This document shows, one piece after another, positions 1 to 10,774 of a stretch of DNA of 43,359 bases. Origin of the DNA: Phoronis australis (lineage: Eukaryota > Phoronida > Phoronidae); contig NMRA01000122.1 in NCBI GenBank assembly GCA_002633005.1, forward strand, positions 418,708 through 462,066, in the 5' to 3' direction. Position numbers and translations under genes: made by a program. The stretch's first letter is position 1. Every line of letters starts with the position of its first letter. Under the pieces are notes generated by a model. It did no database searches and was not told where the DNA came from. It saw only the letters and a list, made by a program, of their open reading frames with translations.

Positions 1-94
1 CCCCCCCGCCTTGTTTGGATGCTCCGCTGACAGAATCTCTTGTCATGCCCGAATTTCCTTCAATTTTGCCCGAACCTGGACGCCTATGAGAATG

Positions 95-260
95 CAGGAG
101 CGGATCCAGGATTTTGAGTTACGGGGGCCAGGGTAGAGTATTAACCAAGATTTTGCCCGTCAGACATTCACACCCCCGAACTGCCGAATGAAATCTGGGA
201 AAATTTTACGGGGGGCATGGCCCCTTTGTCCCCCCCCCCCACCCCTTAAATCTGCAACCG
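95..260 (+). repeat. MITE-like repeat, copy 1 (hAT-like end)
   Basis: The segment starts with CAGGAGCGGATCCAGGATTT and ends near CCCCTTAAATCTGCAACC, which is a degenerate inverted version of the start. The inner part carries GTATTAACCAAGATTTTGCC and a run of C near 229-240. A clearly related copy lies in the opposite orientation at 9965-10101 and has the cleaner end CAGGGGCGGATCCAGG. Ends beginning CAGGGG are usual for hAT-type DNA transposons, so a non-autonomous hAT-like element is likely. No transposase is present, and I could not define an 8-bp target duplication. Confidence 0.65.
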
Positions 261-551
261 GTATGTGTCGAGTTCGACGGGAGCGGTTTGGCGAACGTGG
301 TCGCTGAGTCTAATCCAAACGTATCCGTCTGTGGTCTGCTCTCAGTGGGCCGTTAAACACTGTGGCACCTATCTAATAAATAAAGGCAATTACTTGGAGT
401 TGCAATTTTGAATGGGACTGTTGGGAACCCCAGGGTGCGGGGTATTGACCTAACCTGCTTATTAACGGACCTCTATCTTTTATGGTCACGATTATTGATT
501 CATTGACGGCAACCCACTGGGTTAATAGACTAATTCGGTGACACCTCACGC

Positions 552-773
552 TCAGTTGATAAAGGAATAAAAGGCCTGGTTCATAACACCCTCGATTACC
601 CCAACCTTGAAGACACGTCCTGCGTGGTTTTTATTAACCCGAGTTATGTAATGGTTTGTATCGCCTAATGCTTTAGTTAATCCGGCCTTGTCAAAATTTC
701 GTTGATCAAGGTATTCACGAGCAGTTGGTATGTTGTATTGTTTTGGTAATGCAGTTTGCAGATACATATTTAC
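552..773 (-). CDS. Possible terminal coding exon, unknown protein
   Basis: Not recognised. The minus strand has a good 3' splice site: a pyrimidine-rich stretch with TAATGAC as possible branch point, then CTCTCGGCAG at 774 onward. The open frame after it runs 73 residues to TGA and contains the conserved-looking stretches LPKQYNIPTAREYL and AGLTKALGDTNHYI. A possible alternative donor (CTTCAAG before GTTGGG) would end the exon about 50 bases earlier. Codon choice looks protein-like and no other frame is better. No partner exon was found upstream (higher coordinates), so this may instead be a decayed mobile-element fragment or a chance frame. Confidence 0.25.
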   Translation of the reverse strand, partial: VNMYLQTALPKQYNIPTAREYLDQRNFDKAGLTKALGDTNHYITRVNKNHAGRVFKVGVIEGVMNQAFYSFIN

Positions 774-2346
774 CTGCCGAGAGGTCGGTCATTACAGAGA
801 GAGTACTACTGTTCATTCGTGTTAACAACCGTTTGGGGATCTTGATAAATGTCGCTACAAAACACGACTGTGCCTTTTTATGATCTACCAATGTAAAAAC
901 GATAAAGTTTATCGAATTACGTGTTAAGCATTTCAGTTTCACTATTCGGTTTGTCGAAACTCCGGGTAGAAACTGAACATGATAACACAAGGGTGTATCT
1001 TTTAAGTTGTTGTAAGTGAGCGAAAGTACAACGAAATGACGGCTGATCTCCAGGATATGTGCAGTTAATCCACATCGAAAACCAAACTTTGAGTTAACAG
1101 TCGAATGCAATGTAAATGATGAAGCAGCCCCATTGGGAAAAAACTGGTCTGCGTTCTTACAAAAAAACGATATTTAGTCACTTGATACCGAACAGGGTTG
1201 ACAAAATGTAGATGGATGGATGGATGGTCTGTTTTGACTCGTATTGCCAAATGACTATTTAAATACCCAATCACGTTGTTCAGCACATTTTGAATATTTT
1301 TTGTCCATCAGAAGGCACCTGATGCGCGAGTGCGTGATTAATTCCTGTTCCCACCGCTACATGTCGCCTTCGTATTCTGATGGCACACTCGCAGCACTAG
1401 GAACTGATTTGAGTAAAGTCTTATTTAAAGATTTCAACGAGATATTTTGTGTTTAAAAGGTTTTATGTGATTCAGTATAATTAAAATTATAAAACATTGC
1501 TGTGGACTCTTTCTTGTACAAACCGCAGGCATAGGGTATTGCATGACAAAACTGACATTTTGCTTCAAAATGGACTTTGCTTAATCATGCTAGGGTGAAA
1601 AATACCGACCGGGTCCATCCACGCATTTCGCAATTGTAACAGACGCACCATTTCATTTAGCCTGCCTCCCGTTCAGTAACGCTAGGACCTCGCTAAAAAG
1701 CAAGACTTCGCGAGATTACGTGAGAAATTGCCGTGTATTTTAAATGAGAACACGTGACTTTTAATAGGTTTGAAATCACGTTAAAATGCTCTAAAACAGT
1801 TGTCCCTTCCTGGTTATCTCTTCCTGGTTTTAGCTGGGTCCTAGCGTGGGTCCCAGCGTCTACTGATCGCACGCCAGCTTTGTACTTAGTCTAGTTTATG
1901 GAAGCCAACTTCGTGACAGGTGCCGGAACCGGGGCTATGCTATTTTTGAAGTCATACGGTATTACAGCAAGTCGGTTCAAATCAATAAGATTTCTGATAC
2001 TGAACATCCGTCTGGTACCTTCAAGGCTTAGTTGATGTGAAAACACAACATTGGTTTTCAGAGAACTTATGCAACATTGTATAAGGTGTTCGATATAAAT
2101 CTCCAGTTGCAGACGGTTATGTTACGTCATGATTGACCCGAGAAATGTCCGGGCAAAGGGAGGACATTCCCAGGTCGGGTGGTCATTCCCAGAGGTATGC
2201 CGGTATGCAGAGAATATTCACACCTGCAAATTACCTGACAGAATCTAAACACCCACTGATCAGTTGATTTAAGCGTGTCAATATTTTGTACAGAAACTCT
2301 ATGAATGCGCCAGGCAATTACATGTCACGAGCGTGGATTTGTAAAC
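774..2346. other. Intergenic, no firm gene
   Basis: No exon is convincing. A minus-strand frame of 131 codons (715-1110) has no recognisable domain and overlaps the better frame at 552-773. A small plus-strand frame at 1898-2035 (45 residues, beginning MEANFVTGAG) has coding-like codons and a start but no splice or family support. A short GATG microsatellite lies at 1210-1228. Confidence 0.5.
1210..1228. repeat. (GATG)n microsatellite
   Basis: Nearly five consecutive GATG units are visible directly. Confidence 0.85.
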
Positions 2347-2480
2347 ATAGGCGGCGCGGCACTGAAAAACGTTGCCAGCCACCCTCCCTGTGGTGCACCG
2401 CTCATAGACCATGGGCGGCGCAGCGCTTAAAAAAGTGGGAGGCAATAGCCCCCAGCACCCTATGGTGCGCCGCCCATGGT
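2347..2480. repeat. Tandem palindromic GC-rich repeat, two units
   Basis: Two adjacent units of about 62-73 bp each begin with GGCGGCGC and end with a reverse-complementary GGTGC(A/G)CCGC. In the second unit the arms ACCATGGGCGGCGCA (2408-2422) and TGCGCCGCCCATGGT (2466-2480) are perfect 15-bp inverted repeats around a 43-base loop. The block is much more GC-rich than its surroundings. Related GGGCG palindromes occur at 13879-13941 and 42695-42857, suggesting one dispersed family. The 73-codon frame across it is a by-product of the repeat. Confidence 0.8.
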
Positions 2481-5040
2481 AAAGCTGAAGATTATAATCT
2501 TCTCTAATTGAGAATACTTGTGTTACATTTTTGGGGCATTTCCCTTGTCAGAGTGTTACCGTGAAACATCCTGCGAAACCAAATATAACTGAAAATGACC
2601 AAAGATTAAGTCGTATTTTACAAAATATTCAACAGCGCATGCATGTGCACAACACAGTTGAACTCATTCGTTGACATTCCACGCCTCAGTACACCAAATA
2701 AATCCTCCTGTTCCCTGACGTACAGACAGCGTCAGTCATCCTGCTAAATTATTCCGTTTATAACTTTTCGGAAATGGATCTTTGATCTGCGTGACCTTTG
2801 GTTCTTGATTCTGTCTGGGTTCTCGTCCATTTACAAGGGCTAAATTACTAACACGAGGGAAGGTTACTCTTCGTTGATCGTCCACTCGTTTTTGTGTGGA
2901 CTCGCATGCAGCAATCCGTAAAGCATGCGCACCATACAATTGTATTGCAATTGAAACTTTTGGGCAACAGATACAACATAGTCGCATCTCTTTTCTGGAG
3001 ATGATTCACCGCCTAACGTCGGATCCAGGGGTCTGATGACATGTAATGGTCTCCAAGTTGAAAGCTGAATTTTAACTGCAAAAAGAGCTGAATTGCTTTT
3101 GTTCGATTACACCCAATGATAAAAATCTAACTGTTGGTATCCCTAGGTTTACCAGCTGGATACGTCAAAAATCTTGAAATTTCGAAGTTACAGCACTGCA
3201 GAGCCATCGAGAAGGTGCAAAATATTAGGTTGCACGTGACCCCCTTCCTTCAGTGATTGTGTAGATGTGTATTTAATACACTTGTTGAACCTACCTGAAA
3301 CTGCCCAGTGCAAAAGATGAACTAATGACTCACTAATGAAAAGTACATTTTCTATCACTCAGGAATCAACTCTTATTATTTACACACGCAAACATGGAAA
3401 TGTCCCTCTTGAAAAAAGGGAATTGATTTTCGTCTGATTGCTGCTGTAAAAGCAATGTAAACTACATTGTACTTGTAGGTGGTTCATTGAGGGTATTATA
3501 TATTGACATAAATTCAGGTGACAACTTGGCACGTCTCGCGCAAGGGGCGCTAGAAAAGGCTTTTCAGCGAAAAATCGAACTTGCCCGGTTTATGTACACT
3601 AAACCTCCAATAAATAAGTCACGATCAACCCGTAGCTGTTTTGCTACTCTGTATGCGAACTGAATTCAATGTTTTAAGTGAATCATTATTCCAGGGAAGA
3701 GGGTAGTCAGTTCGTTATTATTGTGAACTTCCGACTAGTTTCATAGATTTTCGTACTCTCAGCTTGCCCGACAATAAGCTTATTGTTAGCGGAAAAGGTC
3801 AATGCGGATCAGATCCACGGGGCATGCGGTAAAGGAGGGCAACCCATGAAAGGCTTAACTTTGTAAAGCGACCGAGTGTGTGGACATTCAGTTAGTGTCA
3901 ACACATCGAAATAATTGTCGACAAAAGTTGAGCCGACCCCCGCCGACACCGAGACGAACTGTGAATGTATCAACTCTTGAGCTCCGGGGGACACCTTGTT
4001 ATTCTAAGCAAATTATGCGATCTATTGATGTGACCCTGTACGAAAACACACAGTTCACAAGTTCGTGTTCCCCTGGGTGTCGATTTGCACTGAATGTCTG
4101 AGTGAAACATTTTAACAGGAAATTCTGAAACCGTACACCCAAACGCCGCGAGGTTGACCGAAAATTGGTATTTTTACTTCAGGAGCAGTTAATCTCAGCT
4201 GAAAACCGAAGGTCGCGGGTCTTGCTAAAGCCAATTCGTCTACCATTATATCTAAATTGAGAGCTCGTGTCAAAAGTTTATTCCATGTAAGTGCGTGAAA
4301 AGAACATCAAATTTCGACAAAATAATTGATAGTAAATGTCAGCGTTCCGTTATGCATAACACGCACAATACGAGTCAGAAATAACACCCAGACATCTCTT
4401 CACTTCGCAAGTCTCGCGTTATGTAACATGCCATGCAAAATTGCACGAAACAATATATCACCCTAGACGCGTTGTGGACTAAAATCAATCGGAAAATCTT
4501 GCGGCCGAAACGCGACAGTCAGCCGCGACCGCAAACTATGAGTCACGGGCGACTTTTGAGTAAATCGGCGAGAAAGCCACAACTTCACAAATATTTCATT
4601 TGTCATTCGTACTCTGAATGCAAACAAATTGGTCGACCGCTGTACAGCAAGTATGCGGACAGCAAATGGCTTCGTTCAGAATGAAACATTGAATTTCTGC
4701 TTATTTTAATTTCTGCTGGATTAACTACCCGAAAGGTTAAACGCAACCGGCAGAGCTAAGGAACGTCAAAACCACATTGAATAGTTTGTACTCAGTTCTA
4801 CAAAAGGCCGCGCAAATTTATAGCGCTATTACGATCGGCTTCCCTCAGCGCTCCAATAACATTCAATATGAGATTGCCACTGCGAAAGCAGGCGCTGCAC
4901 TGGAAATGAAACTTCAACAAACACGTTTCGGTTTTATGAATTTTTTACTACAACACTGACGTAATATTATAACATTGAGGTCGTAGCAAACTTCACGTTT
5001 TGGTCGTTAACCAACCAGCTCACCAAATAACTTATCGCTG
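2481..5040. other. Intergenic, downstream of SoxC
   Basis: Only short frames without recognisable domains are present (for example 3809-3994 minus, 3880-4101 plus, 4433-4684 plus, 4777-4959 plus). AATAAA on the minus strand at 4277-4282 and ATTAAA at 4705-4710 are possible distal poly(A) signals if the SoxC 3' UTR is long. Confidence 0.45.
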
Positions 5041-5793
5041 TACAGAATACGTCTATAAATATATATAGTACAAAACACAAGCGGATAGTACAGACGGACG
5101 TTCAAAGCGAAATAAACCACAAAGCGAGAGGTGTGACTGTCAACACGTGTTCGTTGTCCCAACACATTTCCAAAAAGTATAAAAAAGCTTGTTTTTGCCG
5201 GTCAAGTTCCAAACGAAAACGATATATTAAGAAAATTAAAATATGATAATATAAAATAACAGTATGGTATCTAACAAATTTACAAAACTCTTCCATCACA
5301 CAACTCGTACAAAACTATAAACACTGTTGAAAACCTCCTTCAAAATTTGTTTCTTAGAAAAATGTACAAAACTCCGAAAACATTCAACAGTATTTAGCCC
5401 TATGGAATATAGCATCAACAGCCTTTGACTCGTGTAACATTCGCATCTCCCAAAAGTTTAACAAAAAACAACTAACAGTTCAGGCATGATACTCACACAG
5501 ACTTCAAATGAGCCTTAGGCGGGAATTTCTCAACTGAATGCATAGTCCACAACAGGGTTGGTCCTACCTCCTAATATATATGATATTATTATAGGTCAGG
5601 TGTTATATAAATATACACAGAATTTACAAAATTAGAGCCTCCTCTGGTCCACGAATAAATAATATGATTTCTGTACAGTCTTATTTATATCACTTTAATT
5701 CAAGAGAGCATTGCAGGTTAGTCCAGCCCCTTCAATCCCTCGGATCACATCACGTTACGAACCGCCAACTTGTTACCTTGAACACGATCCTCA
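5041..5793 (-). other. Putative SoxC 3' UTR
   Basis: AT-rich sequence directly follows the SoxC stop codon on the minus strand. The octamer GTTTTGTA (TACAAAAC on plus) occurs four times, at 5069-5076, 5281-5288, 5308-5315 and 5365-5372, and several ATTTA-type AU-rich motifs are present. ATTAAA at 5694-5699 is a weak candidate poly(A) signal close to the stop. The UTR end cannot be fixed from sequence alone. Repeated U-rich octamers in a 3' UTR could bind RNA-binding proteins, but that is inference. Confidence 0.5.
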
Positions 5794-7422
5794 TTACTGC
5801 ACAATAGTCACGAGACCCTGGTCTACGAGCCAGTCACTCTGAATCATCTCCGCAACCTCTGGAGTCGAGTAATCTGGGAACTCGAAATGTGATCCGTGCG
5901 TGCTGTTCAGCTCGAATGTAAAGTCCGTGTCAGCTAGCTTTCCTATGTCTAAATTGCCGAGTTCGTATTGCCAGTTGGATGGAAGCTGCAGAATGTCCGT
6001 TAAATTGTCAAGGTCTGTGAGCGTTGTTACTTCCTGCTGTTGATGATGTTGCTGTGACTGGTGTTGCGGCTGTTGTTGGACCTGCATGTGCTGGACGGGC
6101 TCGGGGATATGTGTGTATGGTGGTAACTCCTGTTTCACACTGACGGCTGCAGTGAAACATGAATCGGGAGATGTGACTGGGCTGTACGCGTCATCGGAAT
6201 AGAAACTCGCCGATTCCGGAGATGCTGCCATATCCATGGAGGGACTCGACGGCACTTTAGCTGGTGGCGTCATCTGTTGGGAGCAGATGGGCACGTACTG
6301 GCTGGCATCAATAGTATCCTTGGTCAATCTCAGTTTGAGACGGTTTGCACTGTCCCGGGCATTTAGAGTATTATTGTTGCTCATGTGGCTGTTGTTATTA
6401 AGTAATCCCTGAGAGTTCAGCTTGGAACTGAATGAGCGGTTCCTCTGGCGCTCTGTCTTTTTCGCAGCACTCGAGGATTTTTGCACTTTGCCACTAGAGA
6501 CACCTTCCTTGGCAGCAGCAGCAGGCTTCACCTTCTTACGGGGACGGTATTTGTAGTCGGGGTACTCCTGCATGTGTAGGATTCTTAGGCGCTCGGCTTC
6601 CTCAATAAAAGGTTGACGTGATTCTTCTGACAAGAGCTTCCATCTTTTTCCCAGACGCTTTGAGATCTCAGCATTATGCAGGTCAGGGGTGACTTCCGAT
6701 ATCTTGCGTCTCTCCATTTGGCTCCAGACCATGAAAGCATTCATGGGCCGCTTGACATGGTTGGAAGACTTCTTGCCTAAAAATAAACAAGCAAACAGTT
6801 ACTATGTGACATGACCACCTCATTCTGGCTGTGTGAAATGATATGATGTAAATGCCATTTGAACACATATTTTATTGTGGAAAACTACCCAATGTCATAA
6901 ACTTGACTTCAAATAAACTTTACCTAACTTCATTTTTTCTTGACACATGAAGTTATGCCATCTAGCGAGTAGACATGAAGTTAAAGGAATAAACACGTGT
7001 GTGCCGAAGAGTTGTAAATACAACGTGGAACATTACAACAGTCAAAGTTGACAACAAGACACTGAAAGTTATCAAAATCAAGATCGATTGAGCTAGGGAT
7101 TTGAAATCGCGATATAGTAAACTTATCAGGAAGGAATTTCCCTCGTCAACACTTGCCAACAGCAGTGATAAATTCGCAAAGCATGACTCAGAATACGGTG
7201 ATAGTAAACATGGAATTTCTACCCTGGGTGCTCCACAGCTGTAAGATCGACAATTACAAATCGTATGCACATTACGAACGAACGTGATAAGTTCAACCCA
7301 GTATGTTTCGTGCACTTACATTGAGTGGCATCTGAGTACGGTGTTGAAGTCCTGGGGTTTATGAGCTGGGATCCAAAAGTGATTCCGTTTCGGTTTGCGG
7401 CTGACACGCTTTGAGGCAACAT
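5794..7422 (-). CDS. SoxC: SoxC transcription factor (Sox4/11/12 class), two coding exons
   Basis: Nuclear HMG-box transcription factor that binds and bends DNA at ACAAAG-type sites; the class acts in neural and progenitor differentiation. Exon 1 is 7320-7422 and exon 2 is 5794-6776. The donor is CAAT before GTAAGT and the acceptor is TTTATTTTTAG with TAGTAAC as branch point; joining restores codon 35 as TGC (Cys). The product has 361 residues. The ATG at 7420-7422 is chosen because an in-frame TAG lies eight codons upstream and a purine sits at -3. Residues about 26-33 read TSTPYSDA. The HMG box spans about 42-116, with [33 protein letters not shown] and [10 protein letters not shown], the last part of a nuclear-localisation signal. 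A Ser/Asn-rich linker, VKQE (a sumoylation-type site near Lys249) and a Gln/His-rich run (about 263-282) follow. The last 32 residues hold [16 protein letters not shown] and SDWL, the SoxC transactivation tail, which separates it from SoxB, D, E and F. Vertebrate SoxC genes lack introns, so the intron is notable. Confidence 0.96.
6777..7319 (-). other. SoxC intron (phase 1, 543 bp)
   Basis: GT-AG intron with donor GTAAGTGC and acceptor TGTTTATTTTTAG on the minus strand. It splits codon 35, six residues before the start of the HMG box. The 117-codon frame at 6962-7315 lies inside it and is not coding. Confidence 0.92.
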
Positions 7423-8170
7423 TTCGACATATAAACGTAATAAAAACTATACAGCTAAGTACAAAATGCAAAAACTATTGAACGGTCGAAGATAAATTCG
7501 TTCTGAGACTTCGACACGTTTGTGACTCTCAGAAGGAAGACGACTAAACTATCTGAAACAGCGTGGGTCCAAGTTTATATTGCGATGTGTTCAACACGTG
7601 ACTCATCCAGTACACCAATTGACTCGCTTAGTCCCGCCTACTTATTGATGATTGGTTGTAATGAGCCGGAGGCGGTGCGTTCATCGTGCAGTTGTAAATA
7701 CACAACCGGTGTGCAAGCTGGATGTCGCAGATGGCTTGAATTTCGATATTTTCTTAACACCCGGCAAATATTTCCTTTGAATTACCGTTGAATACACGAA
7801 AATGGCTAAATGTGTAATCGCTGACTAGGGAAATGATGCTGCTGTTCCACATGAAATTTCGCATGACCATAATTTGTTTCCAACAAGAATCTAATTACAA
7901 CGCATTACCAAGACAACGAACCGACAGACATCTTTTCTGCTAAAAACATTTGTTTAAAAACGTGTCATGGCCAAACTCATCGCCATATATGTTGCGTCGT
8001 GTAAATCCGACACCGCTTTTTAATTGTGTTCGCGAGGACTTCCAAAGGCCACGTGTTATTCTATCTCCGATCATTTATATAGATTTCCGATAAGTTTTCT
8101 ATTCGTCTGAGATCTGTCGCAGATGACTGGGCGACGCGCAGCGTAACCCTAATTAAGGGGCGGATCTCGG
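7423..8170 (-). promoter_or_regulatory. SoxC 5' UTR and putative core promoter
   Basis: On the minus strand, GC box CCGCCCC and homeodomain-type TTAATTAGG lie near 8145-8163, followed by TATATAAA at 8074-8081. Transcription would then start around 8045-8050, giving a 5' leader of about 620 bases. A CACGTG E-box at 8049-8054 sits at the expected start region. No upstream in-frame ATG extends the protein. The order GC box, TATA, start fits a regulated developmental gene, but an unseen upstream noncoding exon cannot be excluded. Confidence 0.45.
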
Positions 8171-8305
8171 CGCGTGTCTCTTTATGTGACATATCGTGAC
8201 AACATGCGGCGATTCCGGCAAGCCACGCGTTCGCCTATTGAAAATCGCTCGAGTGTTCACAGCGAAAAAGTGAATGATCGCCAAATAGATTACAAATTCT
8301 GTAAA

Positions 8306-8311
8306 TTTATT
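8306..8311 (-). terminator. AATAAA poly(A) signal, minus strand
   Basis: A canonical AATAAA lies about 400 bases downstream of the stop of the candidate gene 8713-9284 and about 230 bases upstream of the SoxC TATA box. That is where the 3' end of an upstream minus-strand gene would be expected. The hexamer alone is weak evidence. Confidence 0.35.
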
Positions 8312-8712
8312 GTGGGAAATTTATGCACATAAATTTCATGAACTTTGATACAACAGAGACACGAACTACCTCCTTTGCACGATAATAGGGAGTGTGATAT
8401 TATGTTACTCGGATGGTTTCTCTGCGCTATCGTTTTTTGTTATAACTTTTAATACAGAGAAAGTCAACACTTTTGTTAATCCGCCATTTTAACATATACA
8501 TAACACGAAGATGATACATGACCACCTTTATAACAACAGAGACAACTTGGGCTGCCACATATATTGGAGGCTGACAGTGTCACCTTGAGCCTAATTCTTT
8601 CGTTTTTAACAAATAGGTCTACAGCATGAGACTCTGGTATCAGTTATGGTTTATAGATATACTGTAGAAACAGACTAATAGCAGTCTATGGTTTCAACAA
8701 TCCTACCAATGT

Positions 8713-9284
8713 TCACAAAATATCCTCACAAGCTGCAAATGTCGTTGCAAGAGGACACTCACGCAATCTAATTTCATCAACTTTTACATATTTCACCGTA
8801 TTATCAACCGGGACGAGAATCCTCTCGAAACCTCTCAACATTTTTGTGATGTTTTGGCGCATATGTTCCATCGTCTCCGTCAAGCTAATCAATGGTTGTT
8901 TTTGACACGTTTCGAGACACGAGTTGTAAGAAGCAAGGGCCACTTCCGCGCATCAATTACAAAAACATCCAGATAAACCGGGCGACATACTCGCTAAATG
9001 CCAGCGAGCGTGCGTACAGTAGCCGAAATACAGCACAATTGGAAATTAATTTCTCAAACGCTGTTTGGACAGCCGGTCAAATTGGTCCTAACACAGATTA
9101 ATGTTACAAAGTTGTGTTCAAATTTCTTAAATTGGACGGTACTTTGATCGCGCACTAGCCAATGTCTGAAGCGTTCGTTGAGCCAAAACATGTCTACGAC
9201 AGTGTACATACCCAGCGCCATACCCTCTTTTATACCGTGCGTGTCACCATATTGGTATCCGGTTGCTAAATCGGACACAGACAT
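8713..9284 (-). CDS. Candidate two-exon small protein gene, unknown family
   Basis: Not recognised. Exon 1 (9212-9284) starts with ATG and encodes 24 residues, MSVSDLATGYQYGDTHG then IKEGMAL, ending at CTGG before donor GTATGT (phase 1). Exon 2 (8713-8942) follows acceptor GCGCGGAAG after a T-rich stretch and starts with two bases that complete a GTG codon in the open frame, so the phases match over a 269-bp intron. The joined product is about 100 residues: a start of LASYNSCLETCQKQPL, then a helical part containing MEHMRQNITKML, then ILVPVDNTVKYVKV. Without splicing, exon 1 reads through to TGA at 9054 (76 residues). An AATAAA follows at 8306-8311. It lies head-to-tail with SoxC. Codon choice supports coding, but no known domain is visible and no signal peptide is obvious. 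Confidence 0.35.
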
Positions 9285-9964
9285 TTTCCAAATGTTTTAT
9301 GGACCGAAGAAAGCACTTCACACCATTTTAAAAATAAGCGTTTGGTTGCAAGACTAAATAGGCCTTATTTAGGAATGAATGAGGCGTTTGTTTTTTCAAC
9401 ATTCATCCTTCTGAATTTCCGTGACTTAATCTGAGTTTCCATGACGATCTCGGTGCTTTATGTCAATCTCAACTTTTAATGCCAAGACTACAACACAATT
9501 CCACTAGGTATGGGTATGTCGACTCTCTAACAATGTGTGGTTCAGTCAACTGAGACATCAACAGCAGGACATAAACCTGAAGTGCAGGCCCTACTGAGTG
9601 AATTAACATTGTGCGGACGGGAAACTCTTAAACATCGACACTGACCAATGAAACACTCATGTCCATGTAATGCCGGAAAACGCTTTATGAGGAATAGGTT
9701 TCACTGTTATGGAACCGTCCATGCTTTTTCACCGAGGATTAGGCGCTTTTTGGATTCGTTTCTGGATAAATCCCACCAGCGCTTTATCCTGAACGACGCT
9801 TTAAAACAAATTATCGGAAGCCACATCGTCCCTGGCAATTTCTTCGCGCATTTCGCCGGTGTTTATCTGCCAATATTAATCATTAATCAAAGCGCCTATC
9901 CGATCTTGAATTGTTGCCGAATGAACAGACAGCTCAAGTCGTCTAGTCACAGGTAATGCGTACT
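9285..9964. other. Intergenic with a 102-codon unassigned frame
   Basis: A plus-strand frame at 9648-9956 (102 residues, starting MKHSCPCNAGKRF) ends immediately beside the MITE-like copy at 9965. It has no recognised domain and may be mobile-element debris. Nothing else is supported. Confidence 0.35.
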
Positions 9965-10101
9965 TGGGGGCCATGCCCCCCCTAAAATTCTCCCAGATTC
10001 CATTTTGCAGTTCGGGGCTGCGAACGTCTGACGGGCAAAATCCTGGCTAATACTCTGCCCTGCCCCCTCCCCCTTAACTCAAAATCCTGGATCCGCCCCT
10101 G
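9965..10101 (-). repeat. MITE-like repeat, copy 2 (truncated)
   Basis: Read on the minus strand it starts CAGGGGCGGATCCAGGATTT, continues through AGGATTTTGCCCGTCAGACG and stops after GGGGGGCATGGCCCCC, lacking the terminal part present in copy 1 (95-260). It lies in the opposite orientation to copy 1. The 127-codon minus-strand frame at 10079-10462 begins beside this element and ends inside it (residues PGADPGF), so it is not taken as a gene. Confidence 0.65.
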
Positions 10102-10747
10102 GCACCATTTTCGAATTCGATATTTTAGGGTTCACCGTTGGCCAACCCCAATACTTAACTCTAAACCATTTCCTTGAGTACTGTGGATGATGGTTTCGAT
10201 GTTCTTGTGAGTAACGAAAACAGACTCCTGTCATGCTACGGGATATTGTGAGACCGATTTTATGAGAACAAAAAATATTCGATTTTCGCTTTTGCCAACT
10301 AAACAGGGTGAAACTCAGCTTTAATTTTATGATAATTGGAACCAAACTTCTAAATTGGCATTTTGTCTGAAAACAAAACAGATGCTGTGGCAACGTCTCT
10401 TCACGGACGAACCATATGCGCTTTAAGATATTCTCGAACCATGTGGAAATGACGACGAACAAGTGACGTGCACAGCTTTTATGAAATGTGCAATTAACGG
10501 CGAAGCCCCAACTTTGCTAATTCGTCGTCCTCGTCTCTCCAGAAACGTTTAGGCAATCACGACCAATTTACAAAACATATTCTGCCTTCATTATTTATAT
10601 TTCTGGAAGCATAATTGACGCTTTCCGCTTAATTATCCATGAACTTGTTGTGTAATAATATACAAAGCGAACAAGTGTGAATATTAGTCATGGTGTAGGC
10701 TCAATGCGATTTGGGAGCACGAAAAGAATGCTACGTTGACACCCTAG

Positions 10748-10774
10748 CCGGTCGAGATTGCGCAACTCGACCGG
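10748..10774. repeat. Perfect inverted repeat (hairpin)
   Basis: Arms CCGGTCGAG and CTCGACCGG enclose ATTGCGCAA. The 9-bp GC-rich stem stands out from the AT-rich surroundings, and the loop itself contains the palindrome TTGCGCAA. Confidence 0.8.

Noticed and set aside
715-1110. 131-codon minus-strand frame
   Set aside because: No domain or splice sites; overlaps a better frame at 552-773.
1960-1995. tRNA B-box-like GGTTCAAATC
   Set aside because: Flanking bases do not form a T-arm stem, and no acceptor stem or A-box is present at the right distance.
6962-7315. 117-codon minus-strand frame
   Set aside because: Lies wholly within the SoxC intron.
10079-10462. 127-codon minus-strand frame
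   Set aside because: It ends inside the MITE-like repeat (residues PGADPGF) and shows no domain.
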